Positions 29,359 through 36,649 of a stretch of 36,649 bases of DNA are shown piece by piece. Positions within the stretch are counted from its first letter, which is position 1, and each line of letters starts with the position of its first letter. The stretch comes from Streptococcus mitis (lineage in GTDB: Bacteria > Bacillota > Bacilli > Lactobacillales > Streptococcaceae): the NCBI RefSeq assembly GCF_023109105.1, contig NZ_JALDTZ010000018.1, positions 1-36,649 of the forward strand, in the 5' to 3' direction. The translations under genes and the position numbers were made by a program. Under the pieces are notes generated by a model, which saw nothing but the letters and a program-made list of their open reading frames with translations, searched no databases and was not told where the DNA came from.

Positions 29359-31464
29359 TTAAGCTTTCTCACGAATAACCAAACCACCATCTTCCATATC
29401 TGCTTCTAGGTGTTTGGCATCTAGGTGATCCAAATGGAAGTCTGTCACCTTATCACGAATTTCTTGTTCAACCACGCGACGGAGCGGACGAACACCCATG
29501 ACTTCGTCATAACCTTCTTCTGTGATATAGTCTTTAGCCGCTTGACTGACTACCAAATCAATATCTTTCTTAGCCAAGGTTTGGTTGACTTCAGCTAACA
29601 TCAAGTCCACAATCTTAGAAAGGTCTTCCTTCGTCAAGTGTGAGAACTCGATAACTGCGTTGAAGCGGTTAAGGAATTCTGGGCGGAAGAATGGTTTCAA
29701 ACGGTCCATCAATTCTGGTTTATCCGCATCTTCTGTCAAGTTGTCTTCATAGCCAAATCCAGCATTTGAAGTCGCAATAATGACAGTGTTCTTGAAGTTT
29801 ACTGTATTTCCTTGACCATCCGTCAAACGACCATCATCCAAGACTTGGAGGAGAAGAGTGATTACTTGAGGATCAGCCTTTTCAATCTCATCCAAGAGAA
29901 TGATAGAGTATGGATTGCGACGAACACGTTCTGTTAATGTATTGCTATTATCATCATAACCCACATATCCTGCTGTTGTACCAATTAGCTTAGAAACGGC
30001 TGTGCGGTCGCTATATTCCGACATATCCAAACGGATGATAGCATCCTTGGTACCAAACATATCCAGTGCCAATTGCTTAGCAAGTTCCGTCTTACCAACC
30101 CCAGTTGGACCTACAAAGAGGAAGCTACCGATTGGGCGATTGCCTTCATCGAAACCAGCACGGTTACGACGGATGGCACGAGCTACAGCTTCAACTGCCT
30201 TGTCTTGGCCAATCACCTTGTCTTGCAGACGATGAGCCATATCTTTCAAACGTTCGATGTCTGATGCTCCCATTTGTGACACTGGGATACCCGTCATTCG
30301 TTCCACAGATTCAGCCACATCGTTGACACTTGCAGTCACCTTCATATCTTCTGTGTGGTTTTCGATTTTCTTTTCTAATTCTGCAATGCGTGTTTTATAG
30401 TTTAGAGCTGCTTCAAAATCTTCTGCCTCAACAGCTTTTTCTTGCTTGTCTTTTTCTACCTCAATTTCACGTTCAACAGCATGAACATCTGTTACTGGAT
30501 GCTGAGCTGCCAAGTGAGCCGCCGTTACATCGACAAGGTCGATAGCCTTATCTGGCAAGCTACGTTGAGGAATATACTGAACAGAATAATCCACTGCTGC
30601 TTTCAAGACTTCATCTGGCAAAATGACATTGTGGTGTTGTTGATAGAGATCACGAATTCCTTGAAGAATTTTATATGTATCCTCTGCTGAAGGGGCATTG
30701 ACCTTGACTTCGTTGAAACGACGAGCAAGAGCAGCATTCTTCAAGATGGTGTTACGGTATTCATCTTGAGTCGTTGCCCCAATCACTGTCAACTCACCAC
30801 GAGAGAGAGCTGGCTTGAGAATATCCGCAAGCCCTTTAGAACCACTATCTCCACCAGTGCTACCGGCACCGAGAATTTGATGAATTTCATCAAAGAAGAG
30901 GATAATATTGCCTGCTTCTTTTACTTCATTGACCAAGTTTTGAACGTTTTCTTCAAAGCTACCACGGTATTGAGTACCAGCCTCAAGACCTGAGATATCA
31001 ATAGAAATAATTTCCTTGTTCTTGATGGCAGCTGGAACATCTCCATTCACAATAGCTTGCGCTAGACCTTCGACAACAGCTGTCTTACCAACACCTGCAT
31101 CTCCGACCAAAACAGGATTGTTCTTAGTACGGCGTGAAAGGATTTCAGATGTTTCTTGAATTTCCTTATTTCGTCCGATAACAGGATCCAGCTTGCCCTC
31201 ACGTGCTTCTGATGTCAAGTTACGACCGAGTTTAGCAAGGACACCATCTTGTTTCATACCTAAAGCCTGTTGTTGCATTTGCGCATCAGATTCTGCATTT
31301 CCTGGCAATTGACCAGTTGCACGATAGTGAGCAAATTCCTCAGGTGTGACTTCACGTCCATTGATCAAGTAACGGCGATTTTCAGAACTATATCCTCGCA
31401 TACCACCCATCAATTGGTTAAATAAATCATCCATGTTGTTAAAGTTATTAAAGTTGTTGTTCAT
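29359..31464 (-). CDS. clpL: HSP100-family ATP-dependent chaperone ClpL
   Basis: A 701-aa AAA+ disaggregase. After a short Asn-rich N-terminus come the first ATPase domain (Walker A GDAGVGKT 121-128, Walker B ILFFDEIH 188-195), a coiled-coil middle with a UVR-like segment (about 330-375) and the second ATPase domain (Walker A GPTGVGKT 452-459, Walker B IILLDEIE 521-528). It lacks the double Clp_N domain, which defines ClpL against ClpC and ClpE, and I see no ClpP-docking loop. It refolds heat-damaged protein; in pneumococci it also affects wall genes and beta-lactam tolerance. Expression should be under CtsR through the operator at 31506-31522. Confidence 0.96.
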   Translation of the reverse strand: MNNNFNNFNNMDDLFNQLMGGMRGYSSENRRYLINGREVTPEEFAHYRATGQLPGNAESDAQMQQQALGMKQDGVLAKLGRNLTSEAREGKLDPVIGRNKEIQETSEILSRRTKNNPVLVGDAGVGKTAVVEGLAQAIVNGDVPAAIKNKEIISIDISGLEAGTQYRGSFEENVQNLVNEVKEAGNIILFFDEIHQILGAGSTGGDSGSKGLADILKPALSRGELTVIGATTQDEYRNTILKNAALARRFNEVKVNAPSAEDTYKILQGIRDLYQQHHNVILPDEVLKAAVDYSVQYIPQRSLPDKAIDLVDVTAAHLAAQHPVTDVHAVEREIEVEKDKQEKAVEAEDFEAALNYKTRIAELEKKIENHTEDMKVTASVNDVAESVERMTGIPVSQMGASDIERLKDMAHRLQDKVIGQDKAVEAVARAIRRNRAGFDEGNRPIGSFLFVGPTGVGKTELAKQLALDMFGTKDAIIRLDMSEYSDRTAVSKLIGTTAGYVGYDDNSNTLTERVRRNPYSIILLDEIEKADPQVITLLLQVLDDGRLTDGQGNTVNFKNTVIIATSNAGFGYEDNLTEDADKPELMDRLKPFFRPEFLNRFNAVIEFSHLTKEDLSKIVDLMLAEVNQTLAKKDIDLVVSQAAKDYITEEGYDEVMGVRPLRRVVEQEIRDKVTDFHLDHLDAKHLEADMEDGGLVIREKA

Positions 31465-31505
31465 ATTCTTTACCTCTTTTTGTTTACTTAGTTATGATTA
31501 CTGAT

Positions 31506-31522
31506 ATTGACTATCTTTGACC
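31506..31522 (-). promoter_or_regulatory. CtsR operator upstream of clpL
   Basis: On the minus strand GGTCAAA-GAT-AGTCAAT, the tandem heptad RGTCAAA-NAN-RGTCAAW recognised by the heat-shock repressor CtsR. It lies about 45 bases before the clpL start. A degraded echo sharing AAAGATAGTC is at 31600-31609. I could not assign a clear -35/-10 pair. Confidence 0.85.
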
Positions 31523-31546
31523 TTTGTTTTAAAAAATTTAGACTAG

Positions 31547-31636
31547 CTAAATAGCTACTCTACGTACTATTTCTGGTTTTTCTTTTTCAAGTAGGAGTAG
31601 ACTATCTTTACTTCTGAAAATTTCTAGATTAAACAT
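31547..31636 (-). CDS. Possible 29-residue small ORF upstream of clpL
   Basis: The ATG at 31634-31636 follows a strong ribosome site (AAAGAGGTG, seven bases away) and opens a frame reading MFNLEIFRSKDSLLLL... that ends in ...EIVRRVAI with TAG at 31547-31549. The peptide is amphipathic and charged, with no signal peptide. The degraded CtsR-like sequence lies within it. It could be a genuine small protein, a leader peptide, or the remnant of a larger gene. I do not recognise it and the coding evidence is only the ribosome site and the open frame. Confidence 0.3.
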   Translation of the reverse strand: MFNLEIFRSKDSLLLLEKEKPEIVRRVAI

Positions 31637-31666
31637 AGACACACCTCTTTCTATTTTACTTTAAAT

Positions 31667-31780
31667 AATACTCTTCGAAAATCTCTTCAAACAACGTCAG
31701 CTCTATCTGCAACCTCAGAACAGTGTTTTGAGCAACCTGCGCTAGCTTCCTAGTTTACTCTTTGATTTTCATTAAGTATA
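31667..31780 (+). repeat. BOX element (shortened boxA plus boxC)
   Basis: The left end (AATACTCTTCGAAAATCTC, then TTCAAACAACGTCAG) matches the first half of boxA. The right part (CAACCTCAGAACAGTGTTTT, then GCTAGCTTCCTAGTTT and CTTTGATTTTCATT) matches the boxB/boxC end. The ends are imperfect inverted repeats (AATACTC...GAAAATC against GATTTTCATTAAGTATA). The 3' half of boxA, the part matched by the classical BOX-PCR primer, is missing, so this is a deleted or minimal form. BOX elements are typical of S. pneumoniae and close relatives and are non-autonomous. Confidence 0.8.
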
Positions 31781-31884
31781 AGTGTTCTAGTAAGGCTTTC
31801 ATTTACCTTACGTTCATAATATACTACATTAGTCAGAAAAGGTCAAGAGATTTGACTTTAATTGACCAATATTTTTTAGAATGC

Positions 31885-31909
31885 AAAAACACCCTGAAAT
31901 ATCAGGGTG
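31885..31909 (-). terminator. Rho-independent terminator of the rsmH-ftsL-pbp2x-mraY operon
   Basis: On the minus strand CACCCTGA (31902-31909) pairs perfectly with TCAGGGTG (31890-31897) around a four-base loop, followed by TTTTT. It starts just past the mraY stop. Confidence 0.9.
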
Positions 31910-31915
31910 CTATTC

Positions 31916-32896
31916 TTACATCAAATACAAAATTGCTAGTGTCAAGAGACTTGCTAGAAGTCCCACTCCCCAAAAGAAGAAGTCAACCTTCCACTCGCTC
32001 CAAGGATTTCCTTTACCAGACAATCCTCCAAGTTCAAAATGGTGATGCACAGGCGTCATACGGAAAATACGTTTGCCACCAGTCATTTTGAAATAACTGA
32101 CTTGCATCATAACCGAAGTTGTTTCAAAGACATAAACAATTCCAATAATCAAGAGAGTCCATTCTTGGTGGAGGGCCATAGAAATAGCTGCCAACATTCC
32201 ACCTAGAGCCAAACTTCCTACATCCCCCATAAAGACCTTTGCAGGCTTATGGTTAAAGACGAAGAAGCCGAGCAAGCCACCAATCATGGCTAGAATCACC
32301 AGAAGAATATCCATCTGACCTTGCACATAGGCAATAACTCCATAAGCAGACAAACTAATCACCACTGAAATACTAGCTAGACCGTCAATGCCGTCTGTCA
32401 AGTTGACTGCATTTGAAAAACCAACTAGCCAGAAAAGGGCGAAGACAATATAGAAAATCCCTAGATGCACTTGGTAGCCAAAGACTGAAAGCATATCGCC
32501 ACCGCGCTCATAGAAAAGGTAAAAAATGACACCACCTAGAAGCTGAAGAGCCAATTTCTGCTTGGGATTTAGCCCCTCATTGATTTTGCGGAAGACCTTG
32601 AGGAAGTCGTCCAAAAATCCGATTAAACCATAAAGAACCAAGATAAATAAAATCATACCAACATTATTGCTGAGTTGATTACTAAATAGGGCGAAAAAGA
32701 AAGCAACTAAAACAGAAGCAATTAAGAAAACCAAACCTCCCATTGTAGGAGTCCCAGCTTTTGCCTGGTGCTGTTTGACATCCTCATGCATCTGCTGGCC
32801 TGTAATTTGCGCCTTTCTATAAAATTGGATAAAGGCCGGAATTCCTACTAAAGTTAGTAAAAATGTCACAATTCCAGCACTGATGGAAATAAACAT
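31916..32896 (-). CDS. mraY: Phospho-N-acetylmuramoyl-pentapeptide-transferase
   Basis: A 326-aa membrane enzyme with about ten helices that moves phospho-MurNAc-pentapeptide from UDP to undecaprenyl phosphate, forming lipid I. Conserved catalytic segments are GFLDDFLKV (Asp pair), [25 protein letters not shown] and the late HHHFELGG. It is the last gene of the division cluster, two bases after pbp2x. It competes with WchA for the same undecaprenyl phosphate pool, which links wall and capsule synthesis. Confidence 0.96.
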   Translation of the reverse strand: MFISISAGIVTFLLTLVGIPAFIQFYRKAQITGQQMHEDVKQHQAKAGTPTMGGLVFLIASVLVAFFFALFSNQLSNNVGMILFILVLYGLIGFLDDFLKVFRKINEGLNPKQKLALQLLGGVIFYLFYERGGDMLSVFGYQVHLGIFYIVFALFWLVGFSNAVNLTDGIDGLASISVVISLSAYGVIAYVQGQMDILLVILAMIGGLLGFFVFNHKPAKVFMGDVGSLALGGMLAAISMALHQEWTLLIIGIVYVFETTSVMMQVSYFKMTGGKRIFRMTPVHHHFELGGLSGKGNPWSEWKVDFFFWGVGLLASLLTLAILYLM

Positions 32897-32897
32897 A

Positions 32898-35150
32898 TTA
32901 GTCTCCTAAAGTTAATTTAATTTTTTTAATGTTTTTGATAGCTGTATTAGTCCGAACATCTTGCTTCTGAACAACAGAACCTGACCCTTCAAATTCCAGC
33001 TCAATATCCAACCATTTAGCAAAGGCCTCAGCAGTCTCTTTTTTCCAGCCATACATGTCTGGAATTTCTTCTACCTTATCCGATAAAAGGAGAACTTGTT
33101 GGTTTGGTGCAAGATTGGTCCCTTCTTCTACAGATGATTCTTTAATCTTTGTTCCAGTACCTACAACGATTGGTTGCACAATATTTCGGCGTAAGGCTTC
33201 TGCCAAATCACCAGGTGAAATATCCTTGATGCTAGGCATTGCATAAGAAGACTCTGTCGTCACTTGATCTAAATTCTTAGCAGGAGATTGAAGATTGAGA
33301 GATTCTTTCATAGCTGAAGCTCTTTCAAGAATTGGGTTGGCAAATTCTCCCAATTGGATACCTGAATAATGTTCAGGCTGTTGAACCGTTACATACAAGA
33401 TAAAATCAGGATTTTCAGCAGGGTTCATAGCCACAACCGAGAAAATGTAGTTGGTAGAACCAACCAAGTAGCCTCCATTTTTCTCGTCAGCGATTTGGGC
33501 TGTACCAGACTTGAGGGCTACATTTTGACCTGGAACATTGACAGTTGCTTTTCCTGTACTATGATTGTACATAGTTCCATATCTAGGATCCGTTCCTACC
33601 AAGACCATGTGAGTACGAGTTTGGCTAGCTGCATCTTTCGAAACGGGATTTCCTACGATTTCTTTTTGAGATTTACGAACGGTTTGATCATTTGGATCAT
33701 ACAAGGCCGTAATAAATTTCGGCTCTAACATAACACCATCATTGGCAATGGCTGTAAAAGCACGTAGCATCTGGGTCTGCGTTACAGAAATCCCCTGACC
33801 AAATGCACTCATGGCAATATTGACAATATTATCAGCTGGAAGTTGACCAGCGTATTCATCTGTCAAGCCAAAGCGAGTTGGGACCCCAAATTTAAAGCGG
33901 TTTAGATAATCCAACCAAGTAGTATCTCCCATTTTTTGTTCAAGTAGACTCATTCCAACATTACTGGAGTGAGCGAAACCTTGTAAGAAAGTCATCATCC
34001 CACCAGTAGTCAAACCATCATTAACATCCCAATCTCGAATCGTCACATCCGCTATTTTTAATTCACTGCTATTGAAGTATTCTCCACTTGGGAAGGTATT
34101 ATTATCAATAGAAGAAGCTAACGTCATAACCTTCATGGCTGATCCTGGTTCATAGTTACTTTGATAAAGAATATCACGCCAAACAAAGTCCTCAGTGATT
34201 CCTTCTTTAGTATCTGCATTAAAGGTAGGTCGTTGGGTGGTAGCGAGGATTTCACCGGTCTTTGCACTGACCAAGGTCGCGGTCATGTACTTACCTTTTA
34301 CTTTTTCTAGAAAGGCATCCATCTGAGTTTCCATGAAAGATTGTAGCGGACTAGACAATGTTGTATAAACATCCTTACCATTCACAGTCTTCTGTGATAT
34401 CTGTTCTGTACCTGGGACGATATTTCCTACACGGTCTTTTTCATAGGTAATAATACCGTCTGTCCCAGCAAGAATGGTATTCAAGGAACTCTCTAAACCA
34501 GAAGTTCCTAACAAACTCTTGCTACCATCCTCATTTTCATGAAGTTGGGCTAAACCAATAAAACTAGATGCAAATTGTCCATTTGGATAGCTTCTGTTAG
34601 GGCTAGTTGTAAAGTCAATCCCTTCCACACTAGCATCTTTTAATTCTTTTTTTATAGCCATCATATTGGCATAGGTAATCCCATTTCCTTTTGCACCAAA
34701 GGAAACCTGGGTCAGATTTGGTTGACCCAGTTGTTCTTTCACATAAGCTTCATCCATATCCAAATACTTATGGAAGACTTCAGCTACCTTATTAAATTGA
34801 GAATCCTCTACATAAAGAATTTTACCCGTTGCTGACTTGTATTTTTTATCAATAACAGCATAGACGTTATAAGAGGTCGCATCTTCAGCGATAGGCACTC
34901 CATTTCGGTCATAAATAGTCCCACGTTTGGCAGGAACTGTTCGGGTTGTTTGGTGAACTTTTCTAGCCTCTTTCACCAAGTCAGTACCAAATATATTACC
35001 TTTTGCGATAATATACGCAAAATTGGCCAAAAAGAGGGCGAAAAGAGCAACAGCTACAAAGCTGAGGTACTTGCCAACTATCCTACGGTTTTTTGCTGGA
35101 GATTTACGATTTTTTATCGCAAATCGGGTTATTTTTTCTGTCCATTTCAT
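32898..35150 (-). CDS. pbp2x: Penicillin-binding protein 2X, resistance-type mosaic allele
   Basis: A class B transpeptidase of 750 aa, the length of R6 PBP2x. It has an N-terminal membrane helix (about 27-49), a dimerisation domain, a transpeptidase domain and two C-terminal PASTA domains. Active-site motifs are SAMK (S337-K340), SSN (395-397) and KSGT (547-550). Against the sensitive R6 protein as I recall it, this allele has T338A, M343T, A346S, A347S, A369V, R384G, S389L, Q447M, S449A, L565S and D567N, among others. T338A inside the first motif is a well-known determinant of reduced beta-lactam affinity, and clustered changes of this kind are typical of mosaic genes acquired from related species. 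It is essential for septal wall synthesis, working with FtsW. Confidence 0.95.
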   Translation of the reverse strand: MKWTEKITRFAIKNRKSPAKNRRIVGKYLSFVAVALFALFLANFAYIIAKGNIFGTDLVKEARKVHQTTRTVPAKRGTIYDRNGVPIAEDATSYNVYAVIDKKYKSATGKILYVEDSQFNKVAEVFHKYLDMDEAYVKEQLGQPNLTQVSFGAKGNGITYANMMAIKKELKDASVEGIDFTTSPNRSYPNGQFASSFIGLAQLHENEDGSKSLLGTSGLESSLNTILAGTDGIITYEKDRVGNIVPGTEQISQKTVNGKDVYTTLSSPLQSFMETQMDAFLEKVKGKYMTATLVSAKTGEILATTQRPTFNADTKEGITEDFVWRDILYQSNYEPGSAMKVMTLASSIDNNTFPSGEYFNSSELKIADVTIRDWDVNDGLTTGGMMTFLQGFAHSSNVGMSLLEQKMGDTTWLDYLNRFKFGVPTRFGLTDEYAGQLPADNIVNIAMSAFGQGISVTQTQMLRAFTAIANDGVMLEPKFITALYDPNDQTVRKSQKEIVGNPVSKDAASQTRTHMVLVGTDPRYGTMYNHSTGKATVNVPGQNVALKSGTAQIADEKNGGYLVGSTNYIFSVVAMNPAENPDFILYVTVQQPEHYSGIQLGEFANPILERASAMKESLNLQSPAKNLDQVTTESSYAMPSIKDISPGDLAEALRRNIVQPIVVGTGTKIKESSVEEGTNLAPNQQVLLLSDKVEEIPDMYGWKKETAEAFAKWLDIELEFEGSGSVVQKQDVRTNTAIKNIKKIKLTLGD

Positions 35151-35153
35151 ATC

Positions 35154-35471
35154 TTACTCCGCTGTTCGGATATTTTCATTATTCAATTTCAAATCTTTTT
35201 TATCTGCAATCTCTTTCAAGCGCTCTAAACGAATCAATTCATTGACTTCCTGCTTGGCATCATCGAGCTCTGTCTTCTTCTCCTCTATCTGCGCATTGAT
35301 TTTTGTCAAATCACTTTGCACTTGCAGGAGCCGTGTCTGCATAAAGATAATGCTCACTGCTAAAACAAGAGCCGTGAAAGCGATGGAAAGATAAAAAGCC
35401 TTCTCCACACGGGAGAATTTTTTTATACGACTCTGCAAGAATTGACTGGTTGTTTCTTTCTTATCTACCAT
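35154..35471 (-). CDS. ftsL: Cell division protein FtsL
   Basis: A 105-aa bitopic protein with a basic cytoplasmic N-terminus, one membrane helix (about 25-45, AFYLSIAFTALVLAVSIIFM) and an extracellular coiled coil (about 48-90, heptads such as LTKINAQIEEKKTELDDAKQ). It forms the FtsL-DivIB-DivIC complex at the septum. It lies between rsmH and pbp2x with gaps of only 9 and 3 bases, the standard cluster order. Confidence 0.92.
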   Translation of the reverse strand: MVDKKETTSQFLQSRIKKFSRVEKAFYLSIAFTALVLAVSIIFMQTRLLQVQSDLTKINAQIEEKKTELDDAKQEVNELIRLERLKEIADKKDLKLNNENIRTAE

Positions 35472-35480
35472 TTTTTCCTC

Positions 35481-36431
35481 TTACTTGTGAATTTTTCTGG
35501 CCACGCGCAACTTGGCTGAGTGCGAGCGGTTATTGGCTTCTAATTCCTCTGCACTTGGCAAGATTGGCTTACGGGATACCAATTCCATCTTGGGCTTGAG
35601 ATCATCTGGGATGAAAGGCAAACCTTTGGGAACTTCAACCGTTGAAGCTTCCTTGAATAACTGCTTAGTCAAGCGGTCTTCCAAGGAATGAAAGGTAATC
35701 ACTGAGATTCTCCCATCCAGAGCCAACATATCCATAGCCTGCTGGATAGATTCATCCGCCGCTCCCAGTTCATCATTGACTTCAATTCGAATAGCCTGAA
35801 AAATCTGCTTAGCAGGATGCCCCTTCTTCTTGAGTTCTTTTGCAGGTTTAGCCGACTTGATAATTTCTGCCAACTCAGTCGTTGTCTCGATTGGCTTGAC
35901 TTCCCGCGCCTGTTCAATCTTACGCGCAATCTGTTTAGAGAATTTGTCCTCGCCATACTTGAAGAAAATACGAACCAAGTCATGATAGTCATAGTGGTTC
36001 ACCACTTCATAGGCTGTCAAACTAGCTTCCTGATTCATGCGCATGTCCAGTGGCGCATCCTTTTTATAAGAAAAACCACGCTCACGCTGGTCCAATTGAG
36101 GACTAGACACTCCCAAGTCATAACAAATTCCATCAATTTCCTGAACACCAGCTTCACGTAAACGTGCCTGTAAATGACGGAAGTTATCCTTGATAAAGGT
36201 CACCATCCCCTTTTCAATGTAAGATGCCAAGCGTTTTTGTGCATTGTCAATGGCATTCTGGTCCCGGTCAAAGGCATAGAGATGGCCTTTTTCACTTAAT
36301 TTACTTAATAAATATTCGCTATGGCCCGCTCCACCCAAAGTTGCATCAACGTAGATACCGTCAGGCTTTACGTCGAGCATATCAATCGTTTCGTGGAGTA
36401 AGACCGTTACATGATGAAATTCTTTTGTCAT
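35481..36431 (-). CDS. rsmH: 16S rRNA (cytosine(1402)-N(4))-methyltransferase
   Basis: A SAM-dependent methyltransferase of 316 aa (formerly MraW) that modifies C1402 of 16S rRNA at the ribosomal P site. The SAM-binding [14 protein letters not shown] follows the conserved [13 protein letters not shown] start. Later motifs are [19 protein letters not shown] and [18 protein letters not shown]. It opens the division cluster, with an extended -10 promoter just upstream. Confidence 0.96.
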   Translation of the reverse strand: MTKEFHHVTVLLHETIDMLDVKPDGIYVDATLGGAGHSEYLLSKLSEKGHLYAFDRDQNAIDNAQKRLASYIEKGMVTFIKDNFRHLQARLREAGVQEIDGICYDLGVSSPQLDQRERGFSYKKDAPLDMRMNQEASLTAYEVVNHYDYHDLVRIFFKYGEDKFSKQIARKIEQAREVKPIETTTELAEIIKSAKPAKELKKKGHPAKQIFQAIRIEVNDELGAADESIQQAMDMLALDGRISVITFHSLEDRLTKQLFKEASTVEVPKGLPFIPDDLKPKMELVSRKPILPSAEELEANNRSHSAKLRVARKIHK

Positions 36432-36440
36432 ATCTTATTT

Positions 36441-36449
36441 ATTTTACCA
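36441..36449 (-). promoter_or_regulatory. rsmH operon promoter, extended -10
   Basis: On the minus strand TGGTAAAAT has the extended -10 form, about 10 bases before the start codon; a transcript from it would have a very short leader. The sequence GTGCAA, 17 bases upstream of the hexamer, is a weak -35. Confidence 0.5.
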
Positions 36450-36528
36450 CAAATCCGACCAGCTTGCACTAGTCAGACAAATAGGCCAAAAAAAGTAAGA
36501 TTTCTTTAAGAAATGGTAACTTCTCAAA

Positions 36529-36562
36529 GTAACTTCCACTTGTCTGACCAAAGTGGAAGTTA
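36529..36562. repeat. Perfect inverted repeat in the divergent intergenic region
   Basis: AACTTCCACTT and AAGTGGAAGTT form an 11-bp stem around a loop containing GTCTGACC. No T run follows directly on either strand, so it is not an obvious terminator. It lies between the rsmH promoter and a gene starting at the right edge and could be an operator or an RNA structure. Confidence 0.6.
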
Positions 36563-36626
36563 GTCTAAAACAAATTTTTATGGTGGAATTAAGTATGAGA
36601 CGTTTGAGTTAGAAATGAGGTCTACT

Positions 36627-36649
36627 ATGACAAAACATAAACATCTTAC
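36627..36649 (+). CDS. Start of an unidentified gene cut by the right edge
   Basis: An ATG at 36627 preceded by GAGG (36617-36620, six bases away) opens MTKHKHL, and the window then ends. It is divergent from rsmH. Seven residues are too few to identify the product. Confidence 0.4.

Noticed and set aside
30002..30545. Several overlapping plus-strand frames opposite clpL
   Set aside because: All are shadows of the strongly biased clpL codons; the minus-strand protein has complete AAA+ motifs.
36224..36472. Plus-strand open frame opposite the start of rsmH
   Set aside because: It is antisense to a clearly conserved gene, with no homology I recognise and no ribosome site.

Overview
The window is chromosomal DNA of a mitis-group Streptococcus, either S. 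pneumoniae or a close relative such as S. mitis. The gene order rsmH-ftsL-pbp2x-mraY / clpL / luxS / UPF0371 / dexB / wzg-wzh-wzd-wze-wchA is the pneumococcal arrangement. A BOX repeat, a CtsR box and an end of an ISL3-family (IS1167-like) insertion sequence fit the same group. The sequence alone does not settle the species. Nearly everything lies on the minus strand, so the biological order runs from the right edge to the left.

Right part (about 25.3-36.6 kb): a division/wall cluster rsmH, ftsL, pbp2x, mraY closed by a terminator; a 450-bp spacer with a BOX element, a possible 29-codon ORF and a CtsR heat-shock operator; clpL; luxS and a UPF0371 gene on the plus strand; then dexB, whose promoter carries a LacI/GalR-type (MalR/CcpA-like) operator. 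pbp2x has Ala at position 338 (SAMK in place of STMK) and changes at several other positions linked to beta-lactam resistance, so it looks like a mosaic resistance allele.

Between dexB and the capsule operon (21.1-25.3 kb) are two tandem oligopeptide-binding lipoprotein genes (aliC/aliD-like), each with its own promoter and terminator. Such genes are best known as replacements for the capsule operon in some non-encapsulated pneumococci. Here they sit directly upstream of an apparently complete capsule operon.

Capsule operon (21.0 kb down to about 0.15 kb): an extended -10 promoter; regulatory/assembly genes wzg, wzh, wzd, wze; initiating Glc-1-P transferase wchA; rhamnosyltransferase wchF; an AT-rich serotype-specific block (GT4 glycosyltransferase, hexapeptide O-acyltransferase, DUF6625-like glycosyltransferase, GT2 glycosyltransferase, Wzy polymerase, Wzx flippase); then glf, a Stealth-family hexose-1-phosphate transferase, a Gtf3-like (galactofuranosyl?) transferase; then rmlA-C-B-D for dTDP-L-rhamnose. 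A second glf copy at the 3' end is interrupted by one in-frame TAA. The predicted product is a Wzx/Wzy-type polysaccharide whose repeat starts Glc-Rha and contains galactofuranose, probably an internal phosphodiester and an O-acyl group. This plan resembles the coaggregation receptor polysaccharides of oral streptococci. I could not match the gene set to a known serotype. The left edge is the terminal 76 bp of the IS element, which abuts the 3' end of the locus.
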